A stretch of DNA of 64,000 nucleotides from Bacillus sp. 123MFChir2 (lineage in GTDB: Bacteria > Bacillota > Bacilli > Bacillales > Bacillaceae_G): NCBI RefSeq assembly GCF_000383235.1, contig NZ_KB910926.1:86480-150479 (forward strand), read 5' to 3'. Shown here one piece after another: positions 45,084 through 55,214 of the stretch. The position numbers were made by a program, and so were the translations under genes. The notes under the pieces were generated by a model that saw only the letters and a program-made list of their open reading frames with translations, was not told the origin of the DNA and did not search any database. Positions within the stretch are counted from its first letter, which is position 1. Each line of letters starts with the position of its first letter.

Positions 45084-46223
45084 ATGCATTTTAAACTATC
45101 AGAAGAGCACGAAATGATTCGGAAAATGGTTCGTGACTTTGCGAGAAATGAAGTGGCACCGACGGCAGCGGAGCGCGATGAGGAAGAACGCTTTGACCGC
45201 GCTTTATTTGATCAAATGGCGGAGCTTGGTTTAACTGGTATTCCGTGGCCTGAAGAGTACGGCGGAATTGGAAGCGATTACTTAGCCTATGTGATTGCAG
45301 TAGAAGAATTGTCACGTGTTTGTGCATCTACAGGTGTAACATTATCGGCGCATACATCGCTTGCAGGATGGCCAATTTTTAAATTTGGTACAGAGGAGCA
45401 AAAACAGAAATATTTACGTCCGATGGCAGAAGGAAAGAAGATTGGCGCTTACGGCTTAACAGAGCCGGGTTCTGGCTCTGATGCTGGTGGAATGAAAACG
45501 ACAGCAAAGCGTGATGGTGATCATTATATTTTAAACGGTTCGAAAATTTTCATTACAAACGGCGGAATTGCGGATATTTATGTTGTGTTTGCACTGACAG
45601 ATCCAGAGTCAAAGCAGCGCGGAACCAGTGCATTTATTGTGGAAAGTGATGCACTCGGATTTTCTGTTGGAAAGAAAGAGAGTAAGCTTGGTATTCGTTC
45701 TTCACCGACGACGGAGATTATATTTGAAGATTGCCGCATTCCTGCTGAGAACTTACTTGGGGGGGAAGGTGAAGGGTTTAAAATTGCAATGCAAACGTTA
45801 GACGGCGGCCGTAATGGCATTGCCGCGCAAGCAGTTGGTATCGCACAAGGTGCACTTGATGCTGCTGCTGATTATGCGAAGGAACGCCATCAATTTGGGA
45901 AACCAATTGCCGCGCAGCAAGGAATTGGCTTTAAACTAGCAGATATGGCGACTGGAGTAGAGGCGGCGCGCTTGTTAACATATCAAGCGGCTTGGCTTGA
46001 ATCAGAAGGTTTGCCGTATGGAAAAGAATCAGCAATGTCGAAATTATTTGCAGGTGATACAGCAATGAAAGTGACAACAGAGGCTGTGCAAGTATTTGGA
46101 GGATACGGTTATACAAAAGATTATCCAGTGGAACGCTTTATGCGCGATGCAAAGATTACACAAATTTACGAAGGGACGCAAGAAATTCAGCGTCTTGTTA
46201 TTTCACGTATGTTAACAAAGTAG
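45084..46223 (+). CDS. Acyl-CoA dehydrogenase (second copy, AcdA-like)
   Basis: Second acyl-CoA dehydrogenase, 379 aa, 13 bp after the first. Same landmarks: [54 protein letters not shown] and [20 protein letters not shown] with the catalytic Glu. The N-terminal third has diverged from copy one more than the C-terminal third. In B. subtilis a single acdA follows fadF. A long hairpin follows the stop. Confidence 0.92.
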   Translation: MHFKLSEEHEMIRKMVRDFARNEVAPTAAERDEEERFDRALFDQMAELGLTGIPWPEEYGGIGSDYLAYVIAVEELSRVCASTGVTLSAHTSLAGWPIFKFGTEEQKQKYLRPMAEGKKIGAYGLTEPGSGSDAGGMKTTAKRDGDHYILNGSKIFITNGGIADIYVVFALTDPESKQRGTSAFIVESDALGFSVGKKESKLGIRSSPTTEIIFEDCRIPAENLLGGEGEGFKIAMQTLDGGRNGIAAQAVGIAQGALDAAADYAKERHQFGKPIAAQQGIGFKLADMATGVEAARLLTYQAAWLESEGLPYGKESAMSKLFAGDTAMKVTTEAVQVFGGYGYTKDYPVERFMRDAKITQIYEGTQEIQRLVISRMLTK

Positions 46224-46228
46224 AAGTT

Positions 46229-46263
46229 AGGAAGAAGCGTAGGAGCATCCTACGCTTCTTCCT
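46229..46263 (+). terminator. Strong hairpin after acyl-CoA dehydrogenase 2
   Basis: AGGAAGAAGCGTAGGA / TCCTACGCTTCTTCCT with a 3-nt loop. There is no T-run, so it may slow or process the transcript before the TetR gene. Confidence 0.55.
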
Positions 46264-46290
46264 GCAAAATGATAGAAAGGGGTGAAGGAG

Positions 46291-46935
46291 ATGGTTAAGC
46301 ACAATGTACAAGCCTCTGTGAAAGATGAAAGACTTATTGCACTTCGGCGTGAACAAATGATTAAAGGTGCTGTGCAGCTCTTCAAACAAAAAGGATTTCC
46401 GCGCACAACAACGAGAGAAATCGCAAAAGCAGCGGGCTTTAGTATTGGTACACTCTATGAATATATTCGAACGAAAGATGATGTGCTTTATTTAGTGTGT
46501 GATAGTATTTATGAACATGTAAAAGAGCGCTTAGAGCAAGTGCTTTGCAAAGGAAAAGGCAATGTTGATAGTTTAAAAGCAGCGATTACAAATTACTTTA
46601 AAGTTATGGATGAATTGCAAGAAGAGGTTCTTATTATGTATCAAGAGGTTCGTTTTCTACCAAAGGAATCGCTGCCTTACGTATTAGAGAAGGAATTTCA
46701 AATGGTAGGGATGTTTGAAGATATTTTACAGCAATGTGTTCAAAATAAAGTATTTACTTTAACAAGAAAAGAAATTCAACTGCTTGCTCACAATATTTTT
46801 ATTCAAGGACAAATGTGGGGGTTTCGTCGCTGGGCGTTGCAGAAACTTTATACATTGGAAGAGTATACAGAGATGCAAATTCGCTATGTATTAAATGGTG
46901 CTCATATGATTCCGAACTATATAAATCCAAATTAA
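46291..46935 (+). CDS. TetR-family regulator of the acyl-CoA oxidation cluster
   Basis: 214-aa TetR protein: N-terminal HTH (AVQLFKQKGFPRTTTREIAKAAGFSIGTLYEYI-type, about residues 25-60) and an all-helical ligand domain, expected to bind acyl-CoA or a fatty acid (inference). It closes the fadF-thiolase-dehydrogenase cluster and could bind TGARYGAGCRTTCA. Its last codons and stop (NYINPN-stop) are encoded by TATATAAATCCAAATTAA, the terminal sequence of the bcr1-like repeat, so the C-terminus may be altered by the repeat. ATG 46291 chosen with AAAGGGG upstream. Confidence 0.85.
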   Translation: MVKHNVQASVKDERLIALRREQMIKGAVQLFKQKGFPRTTTREIAKAAGFSIGTLYEYIRTKDDVLYLVCDSIYEHVKERLEQVLCKGKGNVDSLKAAITNYFKVMDELQEEVLIMYQEVRFLPKESLPYVLEKEFQMVGMFEDILQQCVQNKVFTLTRKEIQLLAHNIFIQGQMWGFRRWALQKLYTLEEYTEMQIRYVLNGAHMIPNYINPN

Positions 46936-47107
46936 AAAATAACATAAAAGCATTTTTTTAGGTGGCGAGAGCACCTGGTCATGCATAGAAGCGGTCAAGG
47001 CCCGTCTCTGCCACATGCGAAATTCAAACACAAGGAGAAAGCAAGTAGCGGCCCCCTTTTTCTGCCTAACAGCAATCTATATGTCGAAAAATGAAAATGG
47101 ATTCATA
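46922..47107 (+). repeat. bcr1-like repeat, copy 7
   Basis: TAAATCCAAATTAAAAAATAACATAAAAG, GGTGGCGAGAGCACCTGG, GGTCAAGGCCCG, GCCACATGCGA, AAGGAGAAAGCAAGTAGC and CAATCTATATGTCGAAAAATG; its left end overlaps the TetR gene. Confidence 0.85.
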
Positions 47108-47137
47108 TGAAAGGCGAAATAACCTTGCAAGATGCAA

Positions 47138-47169
47138 AGGGAATCACTTTATGATTCCCTATTTTTTTT
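47138..47169 (+). terminator. Terminator upstream of rpoE
   Basis: AGGGAATCA, 5-nt loop, TGATTCCCT, then ATTTTTTTTG. Confidence 0.85.
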
Positions 47170-47270
47170 GTGGCATATTTGGTGCAGTTTTGTTTATAAT
47201 GAATAGTATGGATTTTTTTTGAACAGGCCTTTATATAATTAGGATATATAAGAAAGGAAGTGCCGCACAA

Positions 47271-47792
47271 GTGAATTTAAAGCAATTTTCACCAGAAGAG
47301 CTAAAAGAATTGTCCATGATCGAAGTTGTACATAGCTTGTTAGAGGACAAAAAACAAGCAACACCGTTTCATGATCTAGTTCAAGAAATTGCTCAATTAC
47401 TGGAACTATCTGAAGAACAAGTTGCTGCGAAAATCGCGCAATTTTATACAGATTTAAATATCGATGGGCGCTTTATCAACCTTGGAGAAAATCGTTGGGG
47501 ATTACGTGGATGGTACCCATACGAGCAAATTGATGAAGAAATTTTACCTCAACCGAAGCCTAAGAAGAAACGTAAAGTTGAGGAAGATGAGTTAGATGAC
47601 TACATCGAAGAAGATGAAGATTTCGAAGAAGATAGCGACATCGAAGAAGAGGAAGAAGATGTAGAAGATCTTGATGAACTTCTTGAAGAAGATGATGATC
47701 TTGATGACTTAGATGAAGAAGATGATGATGATTTCGCTGATGAAGATGAATTAGAATACGACGAATCAGAAGAAGAAGAGGAAGAGCTGTAG
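47271..47792 (+). CDS. rpoE: RNA polymerase delta subunit
   Basis: Delta factor raises RNA polymerase recycling and specificity in Firmicutes. Residues 1-90 form the globular HARE-HTH domain ([19 protein letters not shown]...[12 protein letters not shown]); after a KPKKKRKV basic stretch the rest (about 105-173) is almost entirely Asp/Glu, the disordered acidic tail. It starts with GTG behind AAGGAAGTG. A -10-like TATAAT is present at 47195-47200. The pyrG promoter begins immediately after its stop. Confidence 0.95.
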   Translation: MNLKQFSPEELKELSMIEVVHSLLEDKKQATPFHDLVQEIAQLLELSEEQVAAKIAQFYTDLNIDGRFINLGENRWGLRGWYPYEQIDEEILPQPKPKKKRKVEEDELDDYIEEDEDFEEDSDIEEEEEDVEDLDELLEEDDDLDDLDEEDDDDFADEDELEYDESEEEEEEL

Positions 47793-47795
47793 TTC

Positions 47796-47837
47796 TTGAC
47801 TTTTCATTATCGTCCATGTAGAATCATTTTTGGGCTC
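47796..47837 (+). promoter_or_regulatory. pyrG promoter with GGGCTC start region
   Basis: -35 TTGACT (47796-47801), 17-bp spacer, -10 TAGAAT (47819-47824), then CATTTTT and GGGCTC with the expected start at G47832. The GGGC start is required for CTP-dependent reiterative G addition in B. subtilis pyrG. Confidence 0.85.
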
Positions 47838-47878
47838 TTTAAAAAAGACGATAATAACTTTTACGTGTAAATATAAAA

Positions 47879-47937
47879 GAAAATTGCTCCCTATTTATTA
47901 CTTTTGGTGATAAAGGGAGCAATTTTCTTTTTTGTTT
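47879..47937 (+). terminator. pyrG leader attenuator
   Basis: GAAAATTGCTCCCT / AGGGAGCAATTTTC with a 21-nt loop and CTTTTTTG tail. The left arm carries the pyrimidine-rich GCTCCCT that 5' poly-G transcripts would pair with to stop terminator formation when CTP is low. Confidence 0.88.
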
Positions 47938-48015
47938 TTTGTTTAGAAAAATGAAAGAGTCTAACAATAAGATAAGGTAAGTGTTAGCTACATATGTTGC
48001 GATTTGCAGCGGTAA

Positions 48016-49656
<1,641 letters not shown>

Positions 49657-49659
49657 TAA

Positions 49660-49691
49660 GAAAAGGCGTCCTACTACAGGGCGCCGTTTTC
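49660..49691. terminator. Bidirectional terminator between pyrG and the DUF2529 gene
   Basis: GAAAAGGCGTCC / GGGCGCCGTTTTC with one mismatch and a short loop. Confidence 0.75.
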
Positions 49692-49693
49692 TG

Positions 49694-50221
49694 TTACTCA
49701 TATTCATTCATAATGTCATCGATTGTAAATTTTAATCCGTGATATGCAAATAAAGCTGTCATTAAACTTGGAAAACCATAACGAGAGCCGTCATCATCTG
49801 GAATTAATGGTTTTACAAGCCTTGTATCGATATGTGTATCGGTGAATTGTTCTAATGATAATTCGCCTTCTTGTTTAGCTGAAATACCAACAATAAAAGA
49901 ACCGTTTTCTTGCAATTGCTTTGCTAGTGAAATGATTTCTTCATCTGTGGAAAACCGGCTAATAAGTAGTACGCGATCAGAAGTAGTTACGTCTGCTTGT
50001 TTACCGCCATTAAATAGGCGTTTTGCATTTTGCATAGGCTCGGGTCCATATAAAGCCTCGCAAATTACACCTTCCATTTCTTTTGTACCATGCAAATAAA
50101 TGTGCCCATCTGAGGCTAATGCCTGTGCAAGTAAACGAGCGCTATCTTCTATATTCATCTCTTCCTTCTGAGAAATTTTTGTGAAATAGCCACCTAGCTG
50201 AGTAGAAAAAATTTTAAACAT
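49694..50221 (-). CDS. ywjG: DUF2529 protein (YwjG)
   Basis: 175-aa soluble protein of the YwjG/DUF2529 family, with an SIS-like pattern (DGHIYLHGTKEMEGV near residues 39-53, DRVLLISRFSTDEE, SFIVGISAK), suggesting a sugar-phosphate-binding fold; function unknown. Conserved between pyrG and spo0F. AAAGGAGC precedes the ATG. Its promoter region is shared with spo0F, which is divergent. Confidence 0.85.
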   Translation of the reverse strand: MFKIFSTQLGGYFTKISQKEEMNIEDSARLLAQALASDGHIYLHGTKEMEGVICEALYGPEPMQNAKRLFNGGKQADVTTSDRVLLISRFSTDEEIISLAKQLQENGSFIVGISAKQEGELSLEQFTDTHIDTRLVKPLIPDDDGSRYGFPSLMTALFAYHGLKFTIDDIMNEYE

Positions 50222-50413
50222 GGTGATGCTCCTTTCTAGCGTGCTGAACGGCTTTCATTATAGCTTATTTATTTATGGTGGTGCTAGCACTAGGAAATGG
50301 GAAGCGGTAAAATAAGAAAGAATTAGGAAGGAATTTGATAAAAAGAAGCGAAAATAATCGAAAGAGATATGAGAAATACAAATTATGTGTTTAGTATAGA
50401 AAGGTTGGGGAGC

Positions 50414-50782
50414 ATGGAAGGGAAAATTTTAATCGTTGATGATCAATATGGTATTCGTGTTTTATTACATGAGGTGTTTCAAAAGGAAGGGTACGAAACA
50501 TTCCAAGCGGCAAATGGTTTTCAAGCCCTTGATATCGTGAAAAATGATTGTCCTGATTTAGTTGTTTTAGATATGAAAATTCCGGGCATGGACGGAATTG
50601 AAATTTTAAAACATATAAAAGAAATTAATCAAGACATTAAAGTAATTTTAATGACGGCTTATGGCGAACTAGATATGATTCAAGAAGCGAAAGAACTTGG
50701 GGCGTTAATGCATTTTGCAAAACCGTTTGATATTGATGAAATTCGGAGTGCTGTGCGAAAAGAAATTGCTGTACAAGCATAA
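50414..50782 (+). CDS. spo0F: Sporulation phosphorelay response regulator Spo0F
   Basis: Single-domain response regulator that takes phosphate from Kin kinases and passes it to Spo0B. 122 aa: acidic pocket Asp9-Asp10 in LIVDDQYG, phospho-acceptor Asp53 in [13 protein letters not shown], Thr in ILMTAYG and Lys in FAKPFD. No output domain. The internal ATG ([10 protein letters not shown]) is used by homology. Between ywjG and fbaA as in B. subtilis. A sigma-H promoter is expected, but no convincing match was found. Confidence 0.95.
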   Translation: MEGKILIVDDQYGIRVLLHEVFQKEGYETFQAANGFQALDIVKNDCPDLVVLDMKIPGMDGIEILKHIKEINQDIKVILMTAYGELDMIQEAKELGALMHFAKPFDIDEIRSAVRKEIAVQA

Positions 50783-50806
50783 TCGTGAATTTTTTATTAA
50801 AATATA

Positions 50807-50823
50807 TGAAAAAAGCGTTTTCA
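50807..50823 (-). promoter_or_regulatory. cre-like site before fbaA
   Basis: Minus strand reads TGAAAACGCTTTTTTCA; its first 12 of 14 positions fit the CcpA consensus TGWAANCGNTNWCA except the last two. It lies upstream of a glycolytic gene, where CcpA control is plausible. Confidence 0.4.
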
Positions 50824-50848
50824 TAGGCTGATGAGCAGGTGAATGCAG

Positions 50849-50877
50849 TTGAGTTTTTGAGTACAAGTTGGTATCCT
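50849..50877 (+). promoter_or_regulatory. Candidate fbaA promoter
   Basis: TTGAGT, 17-bp spacer, TATCCT. The transcript would carry a ~110-nt leader with two hairpins. Confidence 0.45.
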
Positions 50878-50929
50878 ATGGAGTGTAGAAGAAAGTCCGG
50901 TATGTGATTATACATATTTTTCCTCGTTG

Positions 50930-50961
50930 TGGTGATACTACCACCGATAAGAACTTATCGG
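50930..50961 (+). other. Paired hairpins in the fbaA leader
   Basis: GTGGT...ACCAC followed at once by the perfect dyad CCGATAAG-AA-CTTATCGG (50944-50961). Neither has a T-run. They lie 32 bp before the fbaA ATG. Confidence 0.5.
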
Positions 50962-50992
50962 ATACAAAAAAACGTTTTTAGGAGGATTTACC

Positions 50993-51850
50993 ATGCCTTT
51001 AGTTTCCATGAAAGAAATGCTAAACAAAGCGCTAGAAGGAAAATACGCAGTTGGTCAATTCAACATGAATAACCTAGAGTGGACACAAGCTATCTTAGCT
51101 GCTGCGGAAGAAGAAAAATCTCCTGTAATTTTAGGTGTATCTGAAGGTGCAGCTCGTCATATGACTGGTTTCAAAACAGTTGTAGCTATGGTTAAAGCTT
51201 TAATCGAAGAAATGAACATTACTGTTCCTGTTGCGATTCACCTTGACCATGGTTCAAGCTTCGAAAAATGTAAAGAAGCAATTGATGCAGGTTTTACATC
51301 TGTAATGATCGATGCTTCTCACCACCCATTTGAAGAAAATATCGAAACTACTAAAAAAGTAGTAGAATATGCACACGCTCGTAACGTATCTGTAGAAGCT
51401 GAGCTTGGTACAGTTGGCGGACAAGAAGATGATGTAGTAGCTGAAGGTGTTATCTACGCTAATCCAGAGGAATGTAAAGAACTAGTAGCTGCAACAGGTA
51501 TTGACTGCCTAGCTCCAGCATTAGGTTCTGTACATGGCCCTTACAAAGGTGAGCCTAACTTAGGATTTAAAGAAATGGAAGAAGTTCGTGACGTAACTGG
51601 TGTACCTTTAGTACTTCACGGTGGTACTGGTATCCCAACAGCGGACATCAAAAAATCTATCTCTTTAGGTACTTCTAAAATCAACGTAAACACTGAAAAC
51701 CAAATTGAGTTTACAAAAGCAGTTCGTGAAGCATTAAATAAAGACCAAGAAGTTTACGATCCTCGTAAATTTATCGGACCTGGTCGTGAAGCAATTAAAG
51801 CGACTGTAATCGGTAAAATTCGTGAGTTTGGTTCTAACGGTCAAGCATAA
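50993..51850 (+). CDS. fbaA: Class II fructose-1,6-bisphosphate aldolase
   Basis: Zinc-dependent cleavage of fructose-1,6-bisphosphate in glycolysis. 285 aa. The catalytic Asp and zinc His are in [10 protein letters not shown] (about residues 80-89); further zinc ligands are in [12 protein letters not shown] and [15 protein letters not shown] lies 8 nt before the ATG. Followed by a strong terminator. In B. subtilis the transaldolase-like gene ywjH comes next; here murA2 does. Confidence 0.96.
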   Translation: MPLVSMKEMLNKALEGKYAVGQFNMNNLEWTQAILAAAEEEKSPVILGVSEGAARHMTGFKTVVAMVKALIEEMNITVPVAIHLDHGSSFEKCKEAIDAGFTSVMIDASHHPFEENIETTKKVVEYAHARNVSVEAELGTVGGQEDDVVAEGVIYANPEECKELVAATGIDCLAPALGSVHGPYKGEPNLGFKEMEEVRDVTGVPLVLHGGTGIPTADIKKSISLGTSKINVNTENQIEFTKAVREALNKDQEVYDPRKFIGPGREAIKATVIGKIREFGSNGQA

Positions 51851-51867
51851 TTCTAAAAATGACTTTA

Positions 51868-51896
51868 GAAACCGTCTAGCCTTTTAGACGGTTTCG
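51868..51896 (+). terminator. fbaA terminator
   Basis: GAAACCGTCTA, loop, TAGACGGTTTC, GTTTCGTT. Confidence 0.85.
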
Positions 51897-52110
51897 TTTC
51901 GTTGTATAATGAAAGCGTGATCATTTTATAGGATAGACAAATTTTTGCTTGTTAGGGCATTTTAAGAGAAATATTTTTGTAATTGTGTAAAAATAAAGGA
52001 AACAAATAGCATGGATATACTCGCAAGTGTAAGACGTATCCGAAGTAGTGGACTTACCGGTTGAAGTAGGGAATAGATCGGGAAATGAATTCACAAGAAG
52101 GAGGCTTGAG

Positions 52111-53400
52111 ATGGATAAGTTGCTGATTGAAGGCGGTGTGCCCTTACATGGTTCGATTCGTGTGAGCGGTGCAAAAAATAGTGCTGTTGCTCTTATTCCT
52201 GCGACCATTTTAGCAGAAACACCAGTTACAATTGGTGGTGTACCTAATATTTCTGATGTGAAAATACTCGGTGATTTGCTAGAGGAAATTGGTGGGTCTG
52301 TCACGTACCATCAAGATGAGGAAATGACAATTGATCCTTCTAAGATGGTAGCAATGCCTCTTCCGAATGGAAAGGTAAAAAAGCTGCGTGCTTCCTATTA
52401 TTTAATGGGAGCAATGCTTGGTCGTTTCAAACAAGCAGTAATTGGGCTTCCTGGTGGATGTCATTTAGGACCAAGGCCAATTGACCAGCATATTAAAGGA
52501 TTTGAAGCGCTTGGAGCACATGTCACGAATGAGCAAGGTGCAATATATTTACGTGCAGATGAACTGCGGGGCGCGCGTATTTATTTAGATGTTGTCAGCG
52601 TAGGTGCAACAATTAACATTATGCTTGCTGCTGTGCGTGCAAAAGGTAGAACAATCATTGAAAATGCAGCGAAAGAACCAGAAATTATTGATGTAGCCAC
52701 ACTGCTTACGAGTATGGGAGCTCGTATTAAAGGGGCAGGAACAGACGTGATTCGTATTGATGGTGTTGAATCGCTTCACGGTTGTTATCATTCTATTATT
52801 CCTGATCGCATTGAAGCTGGAACATATATGATTTTGGGTGCGGCTTCTGGTGGTGAAGTTGTAGTTGATAATGTGATTCCGCAGCACTTAGAATCTATAA
52901 CGGCTAAGCTTCGAGAAATGGGTGTAAGAGTAGAAACACACGATGATCAAATTGTGGTAGGCGGAGATCAACGGTTAAAAATGGTAGATGTAAAAACGCT
53001 CGTATATCCAGGGTTTCCAACTGACTTACAGCAACCGTTTACGACGTTATTAACGAAGGCTAGTGGAACGGCAGTTGTGACAGATACCATTTACGGCGCA
53101 CGATTTAAACATATAGATGAATTAAGAAGAATGAATGCACAAATTAAAGTAGAAGGTCGTTCTGCTATCGTGACAGGCCCTATTTCACTGCAAGGAGCTA
53201 AAGTGAAAGCCAGTGACTTACGTGCCGGAGCCGCTCTTGTCATTGCAGGTTTAATGGCAGAAGGGATCACAGAGGTTACGGGGCTCGAGCATATTGATCG
53301 CGGCTATGAAAATTTAGAGGACAAGCTTCGAGGTCTTGGAGCAAAAATTTGGCGTGAAAAAATGACAAGACAAGAGATTGAACAGATGAAAAACGCCTAA
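52111..53400 (+). CDS. murA2: UDP-N-acetylglucosamine 1-carboxyvinyltransferase 2
   Basis: First committed step of peptidoglycan synthesis: transfer of enolpyruvate from PEP to UDP-GlcNAc; target of fosfomycin. 429 aa, EPSP-synthase fold, with the catalytic Cys117 in [15 protein letters not shown] and the N-terminal GAKNSAV (residues 20-26). This is the MurAB/MurZ paralogue by its place between fbaA and glpX. GGAGG is upstream of the ATG. The 260-bp gap before it shows no trace of a transaldolase gene. Confidence 0.94.
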   Translation: MDKLLIEGGVPLHGSIRVSGAKNSAVALIPATILAETPVTIGGVPNISDVKILGDLLEEIGGSVTYHQDEEMTIDPSKMVAMPLPNGKVKKLRASYYLMGAMLGRFKQAVIGLPGGCHLGPRPIDQHIKGFEALGAHVTNEQGAIYLRADELRGARIYLDVVSVGATINIMLAAVRAKGRTIIENAAKEPEIIDVATLLTSMGARIKGAGTDVIRIDGVESLHGCYHSIIPDRIEAGTYMILGAASGGEVVVDNVIPQHLESITAKLREMGVRVETHDDQIVVGGDQRLKMVDVKTLVYPGFPTDLQQPFTTLLTKASGTAVVTDTIYGARFKHIDELRRMNAQIKVEGRSAIVTGPISLQGAKVKASDLRAGAALVIAGLMAEGITEVTGLEHIDRGYENLEDKLRGLGAKIWREKMTRQEIEQMKNA

Positions 53401-53409
53401 AGAGCTTTG

Positions 53410-53602
53410 TATATATAAATACAAATTAAAAACTGACATAAACCCCTTTTCTCTTTAGGGAGGCGAGAGCGTCTGGCCGTGATTAGAAGCGGTCAGGGCC
53501 TTTGCCTGCCACATGCGATGTTCAAACAGAGAGATGGAGAAAGTAGCAGGTTATTTTTCGTTCAGCACGGCTGCGACTTGTGTTCCCAAAAATCAATTTG
53601 GA
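53410..53602 (+). repeat. bcr1-like repeat, copy 8 (first of a tandem pair)
   Basis: ATATAAATACAAATTAAAAACTGACATAAACCCC, GGCGAGAGCGTCTGGCCGTG, GAAGCGGTCAGGGCC, GCCACATGCGATG and ending AATCAATTTGGATTTATATA. The end is shared with the start of the next copy. Confidence 0.85.
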
Positions 53603-53792
53603 TTTATATATAGATCCAAATTGAAAAATCGACATAAAACCTTTCTTTTTGGGCAGACGAGAGCATCTGGCCGTGCATAGAAAGGTCAGAGCCTGTTCTG
53701 CCACATGCAACGTGAAAACAAAAAAGAAAGTAGTAGGGAACCTCTGCATAACAGTGACTTATATGTCGAAAAATCAAAATGTATTTATATAG
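53596..53792 (+). repeat. bcr1-like repeat, copy 9 (second of a tandem pair)
   Basis: ATATAGATCCAAATTGAAAAATCGACATAAAACC, GACGAGAGCATCTGGCCGTGCATAG, GCCACATGCAACGTG and ATATGTCGAAAAATCAAAATG. The two copies differ internally, so they are not a recent exact duplication. Confidence 0.85.
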
Positions 53793-53894
53793 GGAAAGCG
53801 ATATCCTTGCGCAAAGTGTAAGAGGAAACAGGATAAGAAGAATGTTATGTGTGGGAGAAATATAAATATTACGGCTTAAAGGAGAGGGATTAGA

Positions 53895-54860
53895 TTGGAA
53901 AGAAGTTTATCCATGGAATTAGTACGTGTAACGGAGGCTGCAGCGCTATCATCAGCACGCTGGATGGGACTCGGTAAGAAGGATGAAGCAGATGGAGCGG
54001 CAACTTCAGCGATGCGCGATGTGTTTGACACAGTACCGATGAAAGGAACTGTAGTAATTGGTGAAGGGGAAATGGACGAAGCGCCAATGCTATATATCGG
54101 TGAAAAATTAGGGACTGGATATGGTCCACGCGTTGACGTAGCGGTTGATCCGTTAGAAGGAACAAATATCGTTGCAGCAGGAGGATGGAATGCATTAGCA
54201 GTCATTGCCGTAGCGGACCATGGAAACTTGCTACATGCCCCTGACATGTATATGGATAAAATTGCGGTTGGCCCAGAAGCTGTTGGTGCAGTGGATATTA
54301 ATGCACCGGTTATTGATAACTTACGTGCTGTTGCAAGAGCGAAAAATAAAGATATTGAAGATGTCGTAGCAACTATTTTAAATAGACCGCGTCATCAAGC
54401 AATTATTGAGGAAATTCGTAAAGCGGGAGCGCGCATTAAGTTGATTAACGACGGTGATGTAGCTGGTGCTATTAACACAGCATTTGATCGCACCGGTGTT
54501 GATATTTTATTCGGATCTGGCGGTGCACCGGAGGGAGTTCTAGCTGCTGTGGCATTAAAATGTTTAGGCGGAGAAATTCAAGGGAAGCTTCTCCCGCAAA
54601 GTGAAGCAGAATTAGAACGTTGTACAAAAATGGGCATTGGTGACGTTAACCGTGTTCTTCGTATGGAAGATTTAGTAAAAGGTGACGATGCAATCTTTGC
54701 AGCAACAGGCGTTACGGACGGTGAATTACTACGCGGTGTTCAATTTAAAGGAAGTACTGGTACAACGCACTCCCTTGTTATGCGCGCAAAATCGGGAACA
54801 GTCCGCTTTGTTGACGGACGTCACAGTTTGAATAAAAAACCAAATTTAGTTATAAAGTAA
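53895..54860 (+). CDS. glpX: Fructose-1,6-bisphosphatase, class II
   Basis: Gluconeogenic phosphatase of the GlpX family (Li-sensitive fold), 321 aa. Metal-binding segments are [10 protein letters not shown] (near 58-67) and VDPLEGTNI (near 86-94); [16 protein letters not shown] is typical. It starts with TTG behind GGAGAGGG. It is set next to murA2 and rho as in B. subtilis. The stop codon falls in TTATAAAGTAAAAC, the left end of a family A repeat, so the end of the gene coincides with the repeat. Confidence 0.93.
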   Translation: MERSLSMELVRVTEAAALSSARWMGLGKKDEADGAATSAMRDVFDTVPMKGTVVIGEGEMDEAPMLYIGEKLGTGYGPRVDVAVDPLEGTNIVAAGGWNALAVIAVADHGNLLHAPDMYMDKIAVGPEAVGAVDINAPVIDNLRAVARAKNKDIEDVVATILNRPRHQAIIEEIRKAGARIKLINDGDVAGAINTAFDRTGVDILFGSGGAPEGVLAAVALKCLGGEIQGKLLPQSEAELERCTKMGIGDVNRVLRMEDLVKGDDAIFAATGVTDGELLRGVQFKGSTGTTHSLVMRAKSGTVRFVDGRHSLNKKPNLVIK

Positions 54861-54995
54861 AACTTCCATGAGTGGGAATTTTTCTTCATTTCCAATAAAA
54901 GAAGTTATAACCAATTAGAATCGTACGGGCAGTTACCCCCCATCGATTTTCTCAGAATCTTGAGATGGGGTCTTGTTGTCCGTTAATGTGGGATA
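54855..54995 (+). repeat. Family A repeat, diverged copy after glpX
   Basis: TATAAAGTAAAACTT, ACGGGCAGTTACCCCCCATCG, GAATCTTGAGATGGGG and TTGTCCGTTAATGTGGGATAAAA keep both ends and the second hairpin. Confidence 0.7.
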
Positions 54996-55022
54996 AAATA
55001 AGAAGTGTAAAAGTAATGGATA

Positions 55023-55050
55023 GAGCGAAGATAAATTTTATTGTCTTCGC
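55023..55050 (+). terminator. Hairpin between glpX and rho
   Basis: AGCGAAGA, 12-nt loop, TCTTCGCT followed by TCTTGTATT. Likely glpX terminator. Confidence 0.6.
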
Positions 55051-55074
55051 TTCTTGTATTTGTCTTGCAATGTA

Positions 55075-55104
55075 TTGATTAAAATGAGGTAAAAGGGTTA
55101 CAAT
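55075..55104 (+). promoter_or_regulatory. Candidate rho promoter
   Basis: TTGATT, 18-bp spacer, TACAAT; gives a leader of about 100 nt before the ATG. Confidence 0.6.
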
Positions 55105-55111
55105 AGTGAAT

Positions 55112-55180
55112 ATTACTCTACTTGTACTTATTGCCTTTCATTAATATGTATTAACCTTCCAAAATTTTCCTTATCCAATG
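55112..55180 (+). other. C-containing, G-poor rho leader (rut-like)
   Basis: Over about 70 nt the coding strand has roughly 15 C but only 3 G, the composition Rho prefers. Rho autoregulation by leader attenuation is known in bacteria including B. subtilis. Confidence 0.5.
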
Positions 55181-55214
55181 AAAAAAGAGAATAATATTAA
55201 AGTGTGGTGTCCGA

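Noticed and set aside
47560-47817. His/Leu-rich minus-strand frame opposite rpoE
   Set aside because: Product of the antisense of the Asp/Glu-rich delta-subunit tail; no independent support.
50222-50413. Sigma-H promoter or Spo0A box before spo0F
   Set aside because: AGGAAAT and GAAT elements occur but at wrong spacing; no TGTCGAA box was found.
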